Program-made: the position numbers and the translations under genes | The notes under the pieces: generated by a model | The model's database searches: none | What the model was told of the DNA's origin: nothing | Seen by the model: only the letters and a program-made list of their open reading frames with translations | NCBI RefSeq assembly: GCF_049341845.1 | Contig: NZ_JBMPIT010000002.1 | Span: forward strand, 310,001-374,000 | Length of the DNA stretch: 64,000 bases | Direction: 5' to 3' | Source of the DNA: Curtobacterium guangdongense | GTDB taxonomy: Bacteria > Actinomycetota > Actinomycetes > Actinomycetales > Microbacteriaceae | In this document: in pieces, positions 16,296 to 26,276 of the stretch | Numbering within the stretch: the stretch's first letter is position 1 | How the letters are laid out: the number at the start of each line of letters is the position of its first letter

Positions 16296-17113
16296 GCGCG
16301 CACCCGCTTCGACGAGATGATCGCGACGAAGTGCCCGAACGTCGCGATGACGGCGAGCGGCAGGAGCGCCCCGACGAGGATCCAGTCCACGAGCGGGTGC
16401 CCGACGACCAGACCGATGAGCGCGAACACGAACGCCAGCATCGAGAGCTCGACCGAGTGGTAGAGCCGGTGGAACGGCAGGAACCGTGCGACCCGGCGGA
16501 GCGACGCGAGACGACGCCCGGACGGAGCGGTCGAGGCGTCCCGGCGGTCGACGAGCTTCTCGAGCCCGGAGTTGGCACGGGCCACGTGCACCATGTCGTT
16601 GAGGGCCTTGTTGAGCACGATGACCAGCCCGAGCGCGCAGCCGATCGTCGTCCACATCCAGTCGGCGCCGTGGATCGGCCACGTGGCAGCGCGGACGCCG
16701 AGTGCGATCGGGATGAGGCCCTCGGTCGTGTAGTGCCCGACCTTGTCGAGGAACACCCCGGCGGGCGAGCGGGTCCCGCGCCACCGGGCGACCTCGCCGT
16801 CCGAGCAGTCGACGAGCATCTGCAGCTGACCGAGCACGAGCGCCAGTGCTGCGCCCCAGATCCCGGGGATGAGCAGGGCAGCGGCGACCGACCACCCGAC
16901 CAGGATCATCAGGCCGGTGACCTGGTTCGCGCTGATCCGGGTCTTGAGGAGCACCCAGGTCAGGTACGGCGAGACGTCACGCAGGTACAGCGAGGCGGTC
17001 CAGTGCTCGGCGTTCGCGCGCGACCGGACCTCGTCCGGCTGGGCGACCGCGCGCAGTTCCGCGATCGAGGTCGGGTGCGCGTAGCCGTGCTCGGCGGGCT
17101 GCTGGTCGGTCAT
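16292..17113 (-). CDS. CDP-alcohol phosphatidyltransferase family protein
   Basis: This is a 273-residue membrane protein with about six hydrophobic segments. The family motif is DxxDGxxAR-x8-GxxxDxxxD. Here it reads DCSDGEVARWRG followed by GVFLDKVGH near residues 101-126, so the fourth aspartate is a histidine. The family joins a CMP-activated alcohol to a second alcohol. Position in a glycopolymer cluster suggests the alcohol is a polymer or linkage building block rather than a bulk phospholipid. The gene is four bases downstream of one glycosyltransferase gene and overlaps the next by four. Confidence 0.85.
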   Translation of the reverse strand: MTDQQPAEHGYAHPTSIAELRAVAQPDEVRSRANAEHWTASLYLRDVSPYLTWVLLKTRISANQVTGLMILVGWSVAAALLIPGIWGAALALVLGQLQMLVDCSDGEVARWRGTRSPAGVFLDKVGHYTTEGLIPIALGVRAATWPIHGADWMWTTIGCALGLVIVLNKALNDMVHVARANSGLEKLVDRRDASTAPSGRRLASLRRVARFLPFHRLYHSVELSMLAFVFALIGLVVGHPLVDWILVGALLPLAVIATFGHFVAIISSKRVRA

Positions 17114-17117
17114 GGGG

Positions 17118-18161
17118 TCACCGTCCGGTGTGGGTCGTCAGCTCGGAGGTCCGCGTCAGGAACCCGACGATGAACCCGACCCCCCAGCCGATGTGGATGC
17201 ACGGCAGCACGACGAGCAGCCATGCCCGGTTGGCCGCGTCGGAGCGTCGTGCGACCGCGAGGGCACCCACGACGACGAACAGCAGGTAGACCGCGGGGAC
17301 GACGAACCCGAGCAGTGCCCACGCGGCGCCACTGTGCACCGCAGCGCCGATGATGCCGACGATCCCGGCGACGATGCCGAGCCCGAGTCCGGCGACCATG
17401 GCCGGCGGCACGAAGTAGCGGATGCCGTTGCCCGCGGGGAAACGGCGTGCGAGTTCGCCTCGCCAGAGCCCGGTCGCGACGAACTGGCGGATCAGGCGCT
17501 TGAGGCTCGGACGCGGACGGTAGGTCACGACGAGCTCCGGCGTGAACCAGACGGTCCCCCCGGTGGTGCGCAGCCGTCGGTTGAGCTCCCAGTCCTGCCC
17601 GCGCTTGATGCCCTCGTCGAAGAGCCCCACCGCGAACAGCCGGTCGCGCTTGAAGACGCCGAGGTACGCGGTCTCCGCCGGACCCGCCTGTCCACCGACG
17701 TGGTGCGGGGTCCCGCCGAGACCGACGCGGCTGCCGTAGGCCAGTGCGACCGCCTTCTCGAACGGCGTGCGTCCCTCGGCACGCATGATGCCGCCGACGT
17801 TGTCCGCGCCCGACTCCTGCAGCGTCCGCACGGCGATCCGCGTGTAATCGCGGGGCAGGACCGAGTGCGCGTCGACGCGCACGACGATCGGGTGCTCCGA
17901 GGCGCGGATGGCCACGTTCAGACCGGCCGGGGTCGATCCGACGGCGTTCTCGACCGCACGGACACGGGGGTCGGCTGCGCTCATCTCGGCGACGAGCTCG
18001 TTCGTGCCGTCGATCGACGGACCGAGGGCCAGGACGACCTCGAACGGTCCCTCGTAGTCCTGGTCGAGAAGACTCGCGACGGCTGCACGGACCTCGGTGA
18101 CCTCGTTGAGGACGGGCATCACGTACGAGACGCCCGGCAGGGGCTGTCCGTCTGTCTGCAT
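17118..18161 (-). CDS. Glycosyltransferase family 2, membrane-anchored
   Basis: This 347-residue protein has an N-terminal GT-A domain (SYVMPVLNEVTEVRAAV, VLALGPSIDGTNELV, the DXD-like VVRVDAHSVLP, and the QDWELNRRLR acceptor motif) and C-terminal transmembrane segments from about residue 240 on. It resembles exopolysaccharide glycosyltransferases of the succinoglycan type. The ATG at 18161 starts at the conserved N-terminus; the long open frame upstream lies over a repeat array and is not coding. It is the first gene of the four-gene minus-strand glycopolymer operon. Confidence 0.85.
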   Translation of the reverse strand: MQTDGQPLPGVSYVMPVLNEVTEVRAAVASLLDQDYEGPFEVVLALGPSIDGTNELVAEMSAADPRVRAVENAVGSTPAGLNVAIRASEHPIVVRVDAHSVLPRDYTRIAVRTLQESGADNVGGIMRAEGRTPFEKAVALAYGSRVGLGGTPHHVGGQAGPAETAYLGVFKRDRLFAVGLFDEGIKRGQDWELNRRLRTTGGTVWFTPELVVTYRPRPSLKRLIRQFVATGLWRGELARRFPAGNGIRYFVPPAMVAGLGLGIVAGIVGIIGAAVHSGAAWALLGFVVPAVYLLFVVVGALAVARRSDAANRAWLLVVLPCIHIGWGVGFIVGFLTRTSELTTHTGR

Positions 18162-18246
18162 GCGTTCCTCGGGGTCCTGGCGGTGAGCGACCTGAAGCCT
18201 ATCAACTGCCCAACCGGCCCACCTGCGGACCACCCCAGCGCCGGGC

Positions 18247-18457
18247 GGGCGAAATACCCTGGTCCACCGTGCGCCCGACGCCGGTATTCCGCCCGCTCGA
18301 CCGGACGCGGAGCGCGCGCACCCCGAACGGGCGGAATACCCGGGCGCTCCCACGATCGACCGCGGTATCTCGCCCGCTCGACCGGACGCGGACCGCGCAC
18401 ACCCCGAACGGGCGAAGTACCCGGGTCTGCCCTGCGCCCGACGCCGGTATTTCGCCC
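18247..18457. repeat. Three tandem 81-82 bp palindromic units
   Basis: Units begin at 18247, 18329 and 18410. Each starts with GGGCGRARTACC and about 36 bases later carries the inverted copy GGTATYYCGCCC, followed by a conserved CGCTCGACCGGA(C/T)GCGGA tail. The units are 80-90% alike by eye. They fill most of the 423-base space between the HtrA gene and the glycosyltransferase gene on the same strand. No protein is encoded in this stretch. Confidence 0.85.
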
Positions 18458-18523
18458 GCTCGACCGGATGCGGACGTTCCGCGCCCCGCGCCCCGCGACG
18501 CGCGCCGAGCGGGTGGCGGGACC

Positions 18524-18577
18524 ACGGACGGACGGGAGGCGCGGTGCCAGCTGGCACCGCGCCTCCCGTCCGTCCGT
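18524..18577. terminator. 54-bp perfect palindrome, GGAGGC family, after the HtrA gene
   Basis: The arms 18524-18550 and 18551-18577 are exact reverse complements with no spacer; the centre is CCAG|CTGG. It starts seven bases past the minus-strand HtrA stop, so it is the likely 3' end structure of that gene although no T-run follows. Confidence 0.75.
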
Positions 18578-18584
18578 TCCTGCG

Positions 18585-20612
<2,028 letters not shown>

Positions 20613-20794
20613 GCTGGACGTGCTCCTTTCAAGCTCGTGCAGTCTGTCGCACGCACCTGGGCGGTCATCCTGACAGCGCTGCGAGTGCGCTATGGCGATC
20701 TTATGCGTGAGCTGTGGGCACGCTCCCGAGGCGGTCCTCGAGGACGCACTAGGTTGGGGTCCGTTCAGCGTCACCGCGCGTCGGAGGGAACCAC

Positions 20795-22027
20795 ATGCGG
20801 CACTCAGGACCCTGGTTGCGAGCAGCGGAGGGCGCCATGCTCCTCGGCCCGGACGGCACACCGGCGCCGACGGTCTTCGCCGAGATGAGCGCCCTCGCCG
20901 CCAGCACCGGAGCGATCAACCTCGGGCAGGGGTTCCCGGACGAGGACGGTCCGGCCGAGGTGCTCGACGCCGCGGTCCGGGCGATCCGCGACGGTGTCAA
21001 CCAGTACCCGCCGGGCCGCGGGACCCCGGACCTCCGGAAGGCGATCGCCGAGCACCAGCAGCGCTGGTACGGGCTCGACGTCGACCCCGACCGAGCGGTC
21101 CTCGTCACCGCCGGAGCCACCGAGGCACTGGCCGCGACGCTCCTCGCCCTGGTCGAGCCCGGGGACGAGGTCATCACCTTCGAGCCGTTCTACGACGCGT
21201 ACGGGGCGCTCATCGGTCTCGCCGGGGGCACGCACGTCACGGTCCCCCTGACCGCACCGGACTTCCTGCCGGACGAGGACACCCTCCGTGCCGCGTTCTC
21301 CGACCGGACCCGGGCCGTCCTGGTGAACACACCGCACAACCCGACCGGCCGGGTGCTCCCGACCGAGGTGCTGCAGACGATCGTCGAACTCGCCGAGCGG
21401 TACGACGCCGTCATCGTCACGGACGAGGTCTACGAGCACCTGACGTTCGACGTCCCGCACGTCCCGATCGCGACGCTCCCCGGCGCCCGGGACCGCACCG
21501 TGACGATCTCCAGCGCTGGGAAGACCTTCAGCACCACGGGCTGGAAGATCGGCTGGCTCACGGCTCCCCCGGCGCTCGTCGACGCGATCACGTCGGTGAA
21601 GCAGTTCCTGACGTTCGTCAACGGCGCCCCGTTCCAACCCGCGGTCGCCGCCGGACTCCGGCTGCCGGACGCGGTCTTCGCCGGGATCGCCGCGGACCTC
21701 TCGGCGAAGCACGGCGTCCTCGCATCAGGGCTCACCGCCGCCGGCTTCGACGTGATGCACCCGGACGGCGGGTACTTCGTCATCGCGGACACCGCCCCAC
21801 TCGGGTACGACGACGCCCGCGCCTTCTGCCTGGAGCTCCCGGCACTCGCCGGGGTCGTCGGCGTCCCGGTGTCCGCGTTCGTCCGACCCGACCACTCGGC
21901 GGGCTACCGGTCACTCGTGCGGTTCGCTTTCTGCAAGCGGCGCAGCGTGCTCGAGGACGCGGCCGCACGGCTCGCGGGCCTCAGCGAGCCGTCACGTCGT
22001 ACCGGCGCAACGACAGCGAGGGGTTGA
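20795..22027 (+). CDS. Pyridoxal phosphate aminotransferase, class I/II
   Basis: This 410-residue fold-type I aminotransferase resembles kynurenine/glutamine/methionine transaminases (YbdL, KAT type): INLGQGFPDEDGP, NQYPPGRGTPDLR, VNTPHNPTGRVLP, VTDEVYEHLTFD and the PLP lysine in SSAGKTFSTTGWKIGW. GGAGGGAACCAC precedes the ATG at 20795; another ATG lies 14 codons inside. The 3' end overlaps the convergent nitrilase-family gene by 47 bases. Such enzymes with omega-amidases recycle the alpha-keto amides made when glutamine is the amino donor, so a joint role is plausible but inferred. DapC-like activity is less likely because a better dapC candidate is at 60093. Confidence 0.88.
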   Translation: MRHSGPWLRAAEGAMLLGPDGTPAPTVFAEMSALAASTGAINLGQGFPDEDGPAEVLDAAVRAIRDGVNQYPPGRGTPDLRKAIAEHQQRWYGLDVDPDRAVLVTAGATEALAATLLALVEPGDEVITFEPFYDAYGALIGLAGGTHVTVPLTAPDFLPDEDTLRAAFSDRTRAVLVNTPHNPTGRVLPTEVLQTIVELAERYDAVIVTDEVYEHLTFDVPHVPIATLPGARDRTVTISSAGKTFSTTGWKIGWLTAPPALVDAITSVKQFLTFVNGAPFQPAVAAGLRLPDAVFAGIAADLSAKHGVLASGLTAAGFDVMHPDGGYFVIADTAPLGYDDARAFCLELPALAGVVGVPVSAFVRPDHSAGYRSLVRFAFCKRRSVLEDAAARLAGLSEPSRRTGATTARG

Positions 22028-22784
22028 CCCGCCGGACCTCGTCCGCGACGGCGGTGTCGACCGTCGCCACGAGGAGACCGGGCGTGGCGCCGAGCGCCGC
22101 CGTGGCGACACCGGCGGGATCGAGCACGACCGAGCCACCGATCCCGATCGGCGGAGCCTGTCCGACGCCGACGACCCAGACCGTGTTCTCGATCGCGCGG
22201 GCGGTCAGCAGCGTGCGCCAGTGGTGTTCCTTGCCGGGACCGCGGACCCACTCGGCCGGCAGCAGGACGACGTCGACCGGGGCCACCGCCAGCCGCCGCG
22301 TCACCTCGGGGAACCGCAGGTCGTAACAGGTCTCCAGACCGATGCGCACGCCGGCGACCTCGAACACCGGCAACTGCTCGGGGTCACCAGGCTCGATGCG
22401 GTCGGACTCCCGGGAGCCGAACGCGTCGTAGAGGTGGATCTTCCGGTAGGTCTGCAGCACCGTGCCGTCCGCGCCGATCGCGACGAGCGTGTTCCGGAAC
22501 CGGTCCACCCGGTCCGAGCGCTCCGCGACCCCGACGACGACGGCCACGCCGGTCTCGCGGGCGATCTGCCGCAGGCCCTGGACGAACGGGCCGTCGAGCG
22601 GCTGCGCTGCTGCCACGAACCGGTCGTCGATCTCGGCGGTGAAGTACGAGGTGTACTCGGGCGTGACGAGGAGGTCGGCGCCGCGGGCAGCGGCGTCGAC
22701 CGCCGACGCACGGACCGTCTCGAGGTTCGCCGCCGGGTCGTCGACCGGGGCGAACTGTGCTGCGGCGATCGTCAGGGAGGTCAC
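21981..22784 (-). CDS. Carbon-nitrogen hydrolase (nitrilase superfamily, omega-amidase-like)
   Basis: This 267-residue enzyme has the complete Glu-Lys-Cys triad: E in LLVTPEYTSYF, K in YRKIHLYDAFG and C in GLETCYDLRFPE. That last motif and the overall length point to the Nit1/Nit2 group (omega-amidase or deaminated glutathione amidase) rather than to N-carbamoylputrescine amidases. It hydrolyses amides of small acids in the cytoplasm. GTG 22784 follows TAGCCT by six bases. The end overlaps the end of the aminotransferase gene on the other strand. Confidence 0.88.
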   Translation of the reverse strand: MTSLTIAAAQFAPVDDPAANLETVRASAVDAAARGADLLVTPEYTSYFTAEIDDRFVAAAQPLDGPFVQGLRQIARETGVAVVVGVAERSDRVDRFRNTLVAIGADGTVLQTYRKIHLYDAFGSRESDRIEPGDPEQLPVFEVAGVRIGLETCYDLRFPEVTRRLAVAPVDVVLLPAEWVRGPGKEHHWRTLLTARAIENTVWVVGVGQAPPIGIGGSVVLDPAGVATAALGATPGLLVATVDTAVADEVRRVNPSLSLRRYDVTAR

Positions 22785-22790
22785 GGTGCC

Positions 22791-22796
22791 AGGCTA
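22791..22796 (-). promoter_or_regulatory. -10 hexamer of the nitrilase-family gene (leaderless)
   Basis: TAGCCT, six bases, GTG at 22784 on the minus strand. Confidence 0.5.
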
Positions 22797-22840
22797 ACCG
22801 GCTCCGGTCAGCGGACGTCGGTCGGCCCGCGACCAGCGGC

Positions 22841-22882
22841 GGACTGGAGGCTCGGTGCACGCCCGCACCGGGCCTCCTGTCC
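22841..22882. repeat. GGAGGC-family inverted repeat
   Basis: GGACTGGAGGCTCGGTGC pairs with GCACCGGGCCTCCTGTCC, with two mismatches and a six-base loop. It lies between the nitrilase-family gene and tRNA-fMet. Confidence 0.75.
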
Positions 22883-22919
22883 GTCGCGGCGCGGCTCCAC
22901 GGCCGCGGCCGGGCACACG

Positions 22920-22953
22920 AAGAAGCCCCGATCCGAAAGGACCGGGGCTTCTT
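22920..22953. terminator. Terminator hairpin downstream of tRNA-fMet
   Basis: A 15-position stem (22920-22934 with 22939-22953) has one A-C mismatch and a GAAA tetraloop, and ends in AAGAAG/CTTCTT. It is 12 bases past the tRNA 3' end. Confidence 0.75.
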
Positions 22954-22965
22954 GTGTCGCGTTGG

Positions 22966-23039
22966 TTGCGGGGGCAGGATTTGAACCTACGACCTCTGGG
23001 TTATGAGCCCAGCGAGCTACCGAACTGCTCCACCCCGCG
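22966..23039 (-). tRNA. Initiator tRNA-fMet (anticodon CAU)
   Basis: On the minus strand the acceptor is CGCGGGG paired with CCCCGCA, with the C1-A72 mismatch that marks initiators. The anticodon stem ends in the three G-C pairs GGG-CTCATAA-CCC, also diagnostic. The discriminator is A; CCA is not encoded. Confidence 0.95.
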
Positions 23040-23101
23040 GCACGTAGAACAGCCTACACGGCAACGGGCGGGGCACCAAATCGAGTGCCCCGCCCGTGTC
23101 G

Positions 23102-26100
23102 TCAGTTGCCGGAGCTGCTGCTCGCCTCGGCGTCGATCGCTGCCTGGATCGCCTCCTGCAGGCGCTTGTCGGCCTCGGCCGCGGCGACGAGGTCGTTGTC
23201 CGCGTAGGCCTGCTGGCGGTCCTGCAGTGCGGCGTTCGCGTCGTCGAGGGCCTGCTGCACGGCCGGGTTCGTCGAAGTCGATCCGCTGCCACCGGTCGAC
23301 CCGGAACCCGAGCTCGACCCGGAGTCCGAGGACCCGTTGTCCGAGCCGTTGTCCGACCCGCTCGACGAACCGGAGCCGCTCGCAGCACCCTGGTCGCCCG
23401 CGGCAGCGCCGGAGTCACCGCCGAAGAGCTGGTTGAGCGCTTCGTCGAGGGTGTCCTCGAACGCGATCTTGTCGCCGAAGGCCACGAGGACCTTCTGCAG
23501 CAGCGGGTAGGAACCGCTCGACGTCGACTGCACGTACACCGGCTGGACGTAGAGGAAGCCGCCGCCCACCGGGAGCGTCAGCAGGTTGCCCTGCTTCACG
23601 GTGCTGTTCCCGCGCTTCAGGATGTTCAGCTCCTGCGACACCGTGGTGTCGGAGTTGAACAGGTTCTGCACCTGCAGCGGCCCCGGGATGTTGTCGGTCT
23701 TGGGGATCGTCAACAGCGTGAGCTTGCCGTACCCGGACGCGCGTTTGCCCTTGCCTGCGCCACCGGCGTCGGAGTCGACCGCGAGGTAGCCGGTCAGTAC
23801 GTTCCGGGCGTTGGACCCGGTCTGCTGCGGGATGTACGTCGTGTACAGCGAGTAGGCCGTCCCCTGCCCGGGCACCTTCATGGTGAGGTAGTACGGGTCC
23901 TGCAGGTCCGCCCTGGTCGCCGTCGTCTGGGTCCCCAGCGCGTTCGTCGTCGTCGTGCTCGTGTCGCTGCTGGTGTCGCTGTCGCTCGACCCGGTGGTCG
24001 GGTCGGACGGGGTCGTCCAGGCGTCGTCACCCGAGTAGAACGAGTTCGCGTTGGTGACGTGGTACGTCCCGAGGATCGAGCGCTGCACCTTGAACAGGTC
24101 CGTCGGGTACCGCACGTGGTCGAGGAGCTCGGCGCTCATGCTCGATACCGGCTTCATCGACGTCGGGAAGATCTTCTGCCAGGTCTTCAGCACCGGGTCC
24201 TTGGTGTCCCACGAGTACAGGGTGACCTTGCCCGTGTACGCGTCGACCGTGGCCTTCACCGAGTTCCGGATGTAGTTGACCTGGTCGGTCCGGAAGGTCG
24301 ACGACTCGGTGCCGGCGATGCTGTCGGACAGGCTCTGGCTCTGCGAGTACGGGTACGCGTCCGAGGTCGTGTAGCCGTCGACGATCCACTGCAGGCGGTG
24401 GTCGACGATCGCCGGGTAGGCGTCGCTGTCGGTCGTCAGGTACGGCGCGACCTTCTGGACGCGCTTGATCGGGTCACGGTCGTAGAGGATCTGCGAGTCC
24501 TTGTTGACCGCGTTCGACAGCAGGATCTGCTCCGACTGGAACTTCGCCGCGTAGACGAGCCGGTTGAAGAAGTTGCCGATGCTCGGCCCGCCGTTGCCCT
24601 GGTACGTGGTGGTCGCGTTGCCGCCGTTGTCGTCGGCGCTGTCCGAGCCGGACGGGTAGTCGAGCTCGACGTTCTTCGAGCCCTTCGGTGCGCCGACGAT
24701 GGAGTACGGCGGCGAGGTCTCACCGAAGTACACGCGCTGCTGGTAGTCGCCCAGCGCACCGGTGGACGGGATGCCCGACTCGAGGAACACCGGCTTGCCG
24801 TCGCTCGCGCGCTGGTTGCCGTACGCCGCGGTCACACCGAACCCGTGCGTGTAGACGAACGTGCGGTTGTACTGCGTGTTCGCCGCGCTGCTCAGCCCGT
24901 CGAGGTCGATGTCGCGGACCGCGATGACGGTGTCCTCGGTCTGGCCCTTGATGTTGTACCGGTCGACGTCGAGCTCGTCCGGGAACTGGTAGTACTGCCG
25001 GGACTGCTGGAGCTGGCTGAACGTGTCCGAGACGATCTTCGGGTCGATGAGCCGGATGTTCGTCGTCGTCTGCGCGTCCTCGGCGAGGGCACCGGTGGCC
25101 GTCTCGGTCGTGGCGTCGTAGTTCGACTCCTTGACCCCGGAGACGTCGTACGCGTCACGGGTGGCGTCGATGTTCCGCTGGATGTACGCCGACTCGAACG
25201 AGCGCTCGCTCGGTGCGACCTGCAGGCGCTGCACGATCCAGGGGTAGATGCCGCCGATGACGATCGCGGACACGAGCAGCAGCCCGGTGCCGACGATCGA
25301 GATCCGCCAGCGGCCGATGATCGCCGTGACGATGAACAGGATCGCGACGATCGCCGCGATGCCCGCCATGATCTCGCGACCCGGGATCGTGGCGTTCACC
25401 TCGGTGTACTGCGCACCGGTGATGAGCGAGTTGTCCTTGGTCAGCGCCGCGTACTGGTCGAACCAGAGGCTGAGGGCCTGCAGGGCGATGTAGACGGCAG
25501 CGGTGATCGCGAGCTGCACGCGGGCGGCGCGGGAGATGCGGACCTCTCGCCCGCCGAAGCGCATCGCACCGTACAGGTAGCTGGCGGCGAGCGCGGCCAG
25601 GCCGGCGATAAGCACGACGGCGGACGAGTACGCCACGACGGAGCGCCAGAACGGCAGCTCGAAGACGTAGAAGCTGATGTCCAGCCCGAACTGCGGGTCG
25701 GTCTTGCCGAACGGCGTCCGGTTGAAGTACTCGAGGACCATGCTCCAGCGCGGGGCGGTGGCGAGCCCGGCGAAGACGCCGAGGACCGCTGGGATGCCGA
25801 TCATCACGACACGGCGGAGCGGCTCGATGACCTGCTGATACCGGTCGAGCTGCGAGCCGAGCTTGGCGTAGACCGGCCGGAACCGGAACGCGATCAGGAT
25901 GCTGACGTACACCGGCACGGCCATGCCGAGGAACCCGGCGACGAACATCAGCCCGCCGGCGAGCCACCTGGTGGTCAGCACGTTCTGGAAGCCCAGCTGG
26001 GCGAACCATGCGTAGTCCGTGTACAGGCTCGCGAAGATGAAGAAGGCGATCACCAGTGCTGCGAGCACGATGATCGTGACCACGATCGGGACACGCGGCG

Positions 26101-26143
26101 AACGCCGTCCCGCGGTGGACGAGTTGGACGAGGTTGTCGTCAC
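23102..26143 (-). CDS. UPF0182 family large membrane protein
   Basis: This 1013-residue protein belongs to the UPF0182 family of unknown function. About seven transmembrane segments lie in the first ~320 residues (VVTIIVLAALVIAFFIFASL opens the first), then a large extracytoplasmic domain with the family regions YNIKGQTEDTVIAVRDIDL and FVYTHGFGV, then a Gly/Ser/Asp-rich stretch and an Ala/Asp/Gln-rich helical C-terminus. GTG 26143 is preceded by GGAG at a good distance; an ATG at 26221 would add a non-conserved, Arg/Gly-rich stretch. The downstream PDZ/Lon-like gene lies immediately before it on the same strand and the pair is conserved in actinobacteria. Confidence 0.9.
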   Translation of the reverse strand: MTTTSSNSSTAGRRSPRVPIVVTIIVLAALVIAFFIFASLYTDYAWFAQLGFQNVLTTRWLAGGLMFVAGFLGMAVPVYVSILIAFRFRPVYAKLGSQLDRYQQVIEPLRRVVMIGIPAVLGVFAGLATAPRWSMVLEYFNRTPFGKTDPQFGLDISFYVFELPFWRSVVAYSSAVVLIAGLAALAASYLYGAMRFGGREVRISRAARVQLAITAAVYIALQALSLWFDQYAALTKDNSLITGAQYTEVNATIPGREIMAGIAAIVAILFIVTAIIGRWRISIVGTGLLLVSAIVIGGIYPWIVQRLQVAPSERSFESAYIQRNIDATRDAYDVSGVKESNYDATTETATGALAEDAQTTTNIRLIDPKIVSDTFSQLQQSRQYYQFPDELDVDRYNIKGQTEDTVIAVRDIDLDGLSSAANTQYNRTFVYTHGFGVTAAYGNQRASDGKPVFLESGIPSTGALGDYQQRVYFGETSPPYSIVGAPKGSKNVELDYPSGSDSADDNGGNATTTYQGNGGPSIGNFFNRLVYAAKFQSEQILLSNAVNKDSQILYDRDPIKRVQKVAPYLTTDSDAYPAIVDHRLQWIVDGYTTSDAYPYSQSQSLSDSIAGTESSTFRTDQVNYIRNSVKATVDAYTGKVTLYSWDTKDPVLKTWQKIFPTSMKPVSSMSAELLDHVRYPTDLFKVQRSILGTYHVTNANSFYSGDDAWTTPSDPTTGSSDSDTSSDTSTTTTNALGTQTTATRADLQDPYYLTMKVPGQGTAYSLYTTYIPQQTGSNARNVLTGYLAVDSDAGGAGKGKRASGYGKLTLLTIPKTDNIPGPLQVQNLFNSDTTVSQELNILKRGNSTVKQGNLLTLPVGGGFLYVQPVYVQSTSSGSYPLLQKVLVAFGDKIAFEDTLDEALNQLFGGDSGAAAGDQGAASGSGSSSGSDNGSDNGSSDSGSSSGSGSTGGSGSTSTNPAVQQALDDANAALQDRQQAYADNDLVAAAEADKRLQEAIQAAIDAEASSSSGN

Positions 26144-26276
26144 GTGATTGTGCTCCAGACGTGTCGGACCGGCAGGCCCGGCGCACCGGGCCGTCAGTGC
26201 ACCGATCCTATGGGACGCCACCGACAGCCAACCTGTACCCGATCTCAGGAAGGCCCCACGATCCTCCCGGCCGTGG

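Noticed and set aside
18247..18457. CRISPR array
   Set aside because: Units are contiguous and similar over their whole length, with no variable spacers, and no cas gene is in the window.
20613..20794. A small gene in the space between the HtrA and aminotransferase genes
   Set aside because: No frame has a plausible start, motif or codon bias; the 182 bases probably hold the two divergent promoters.
22966..23039. Elongator tRNA-Met or tRNA-Ile2
   Set aside because: The C1-A72 mismatch and three G-C pairs in the anticodon stem identify the initiator.
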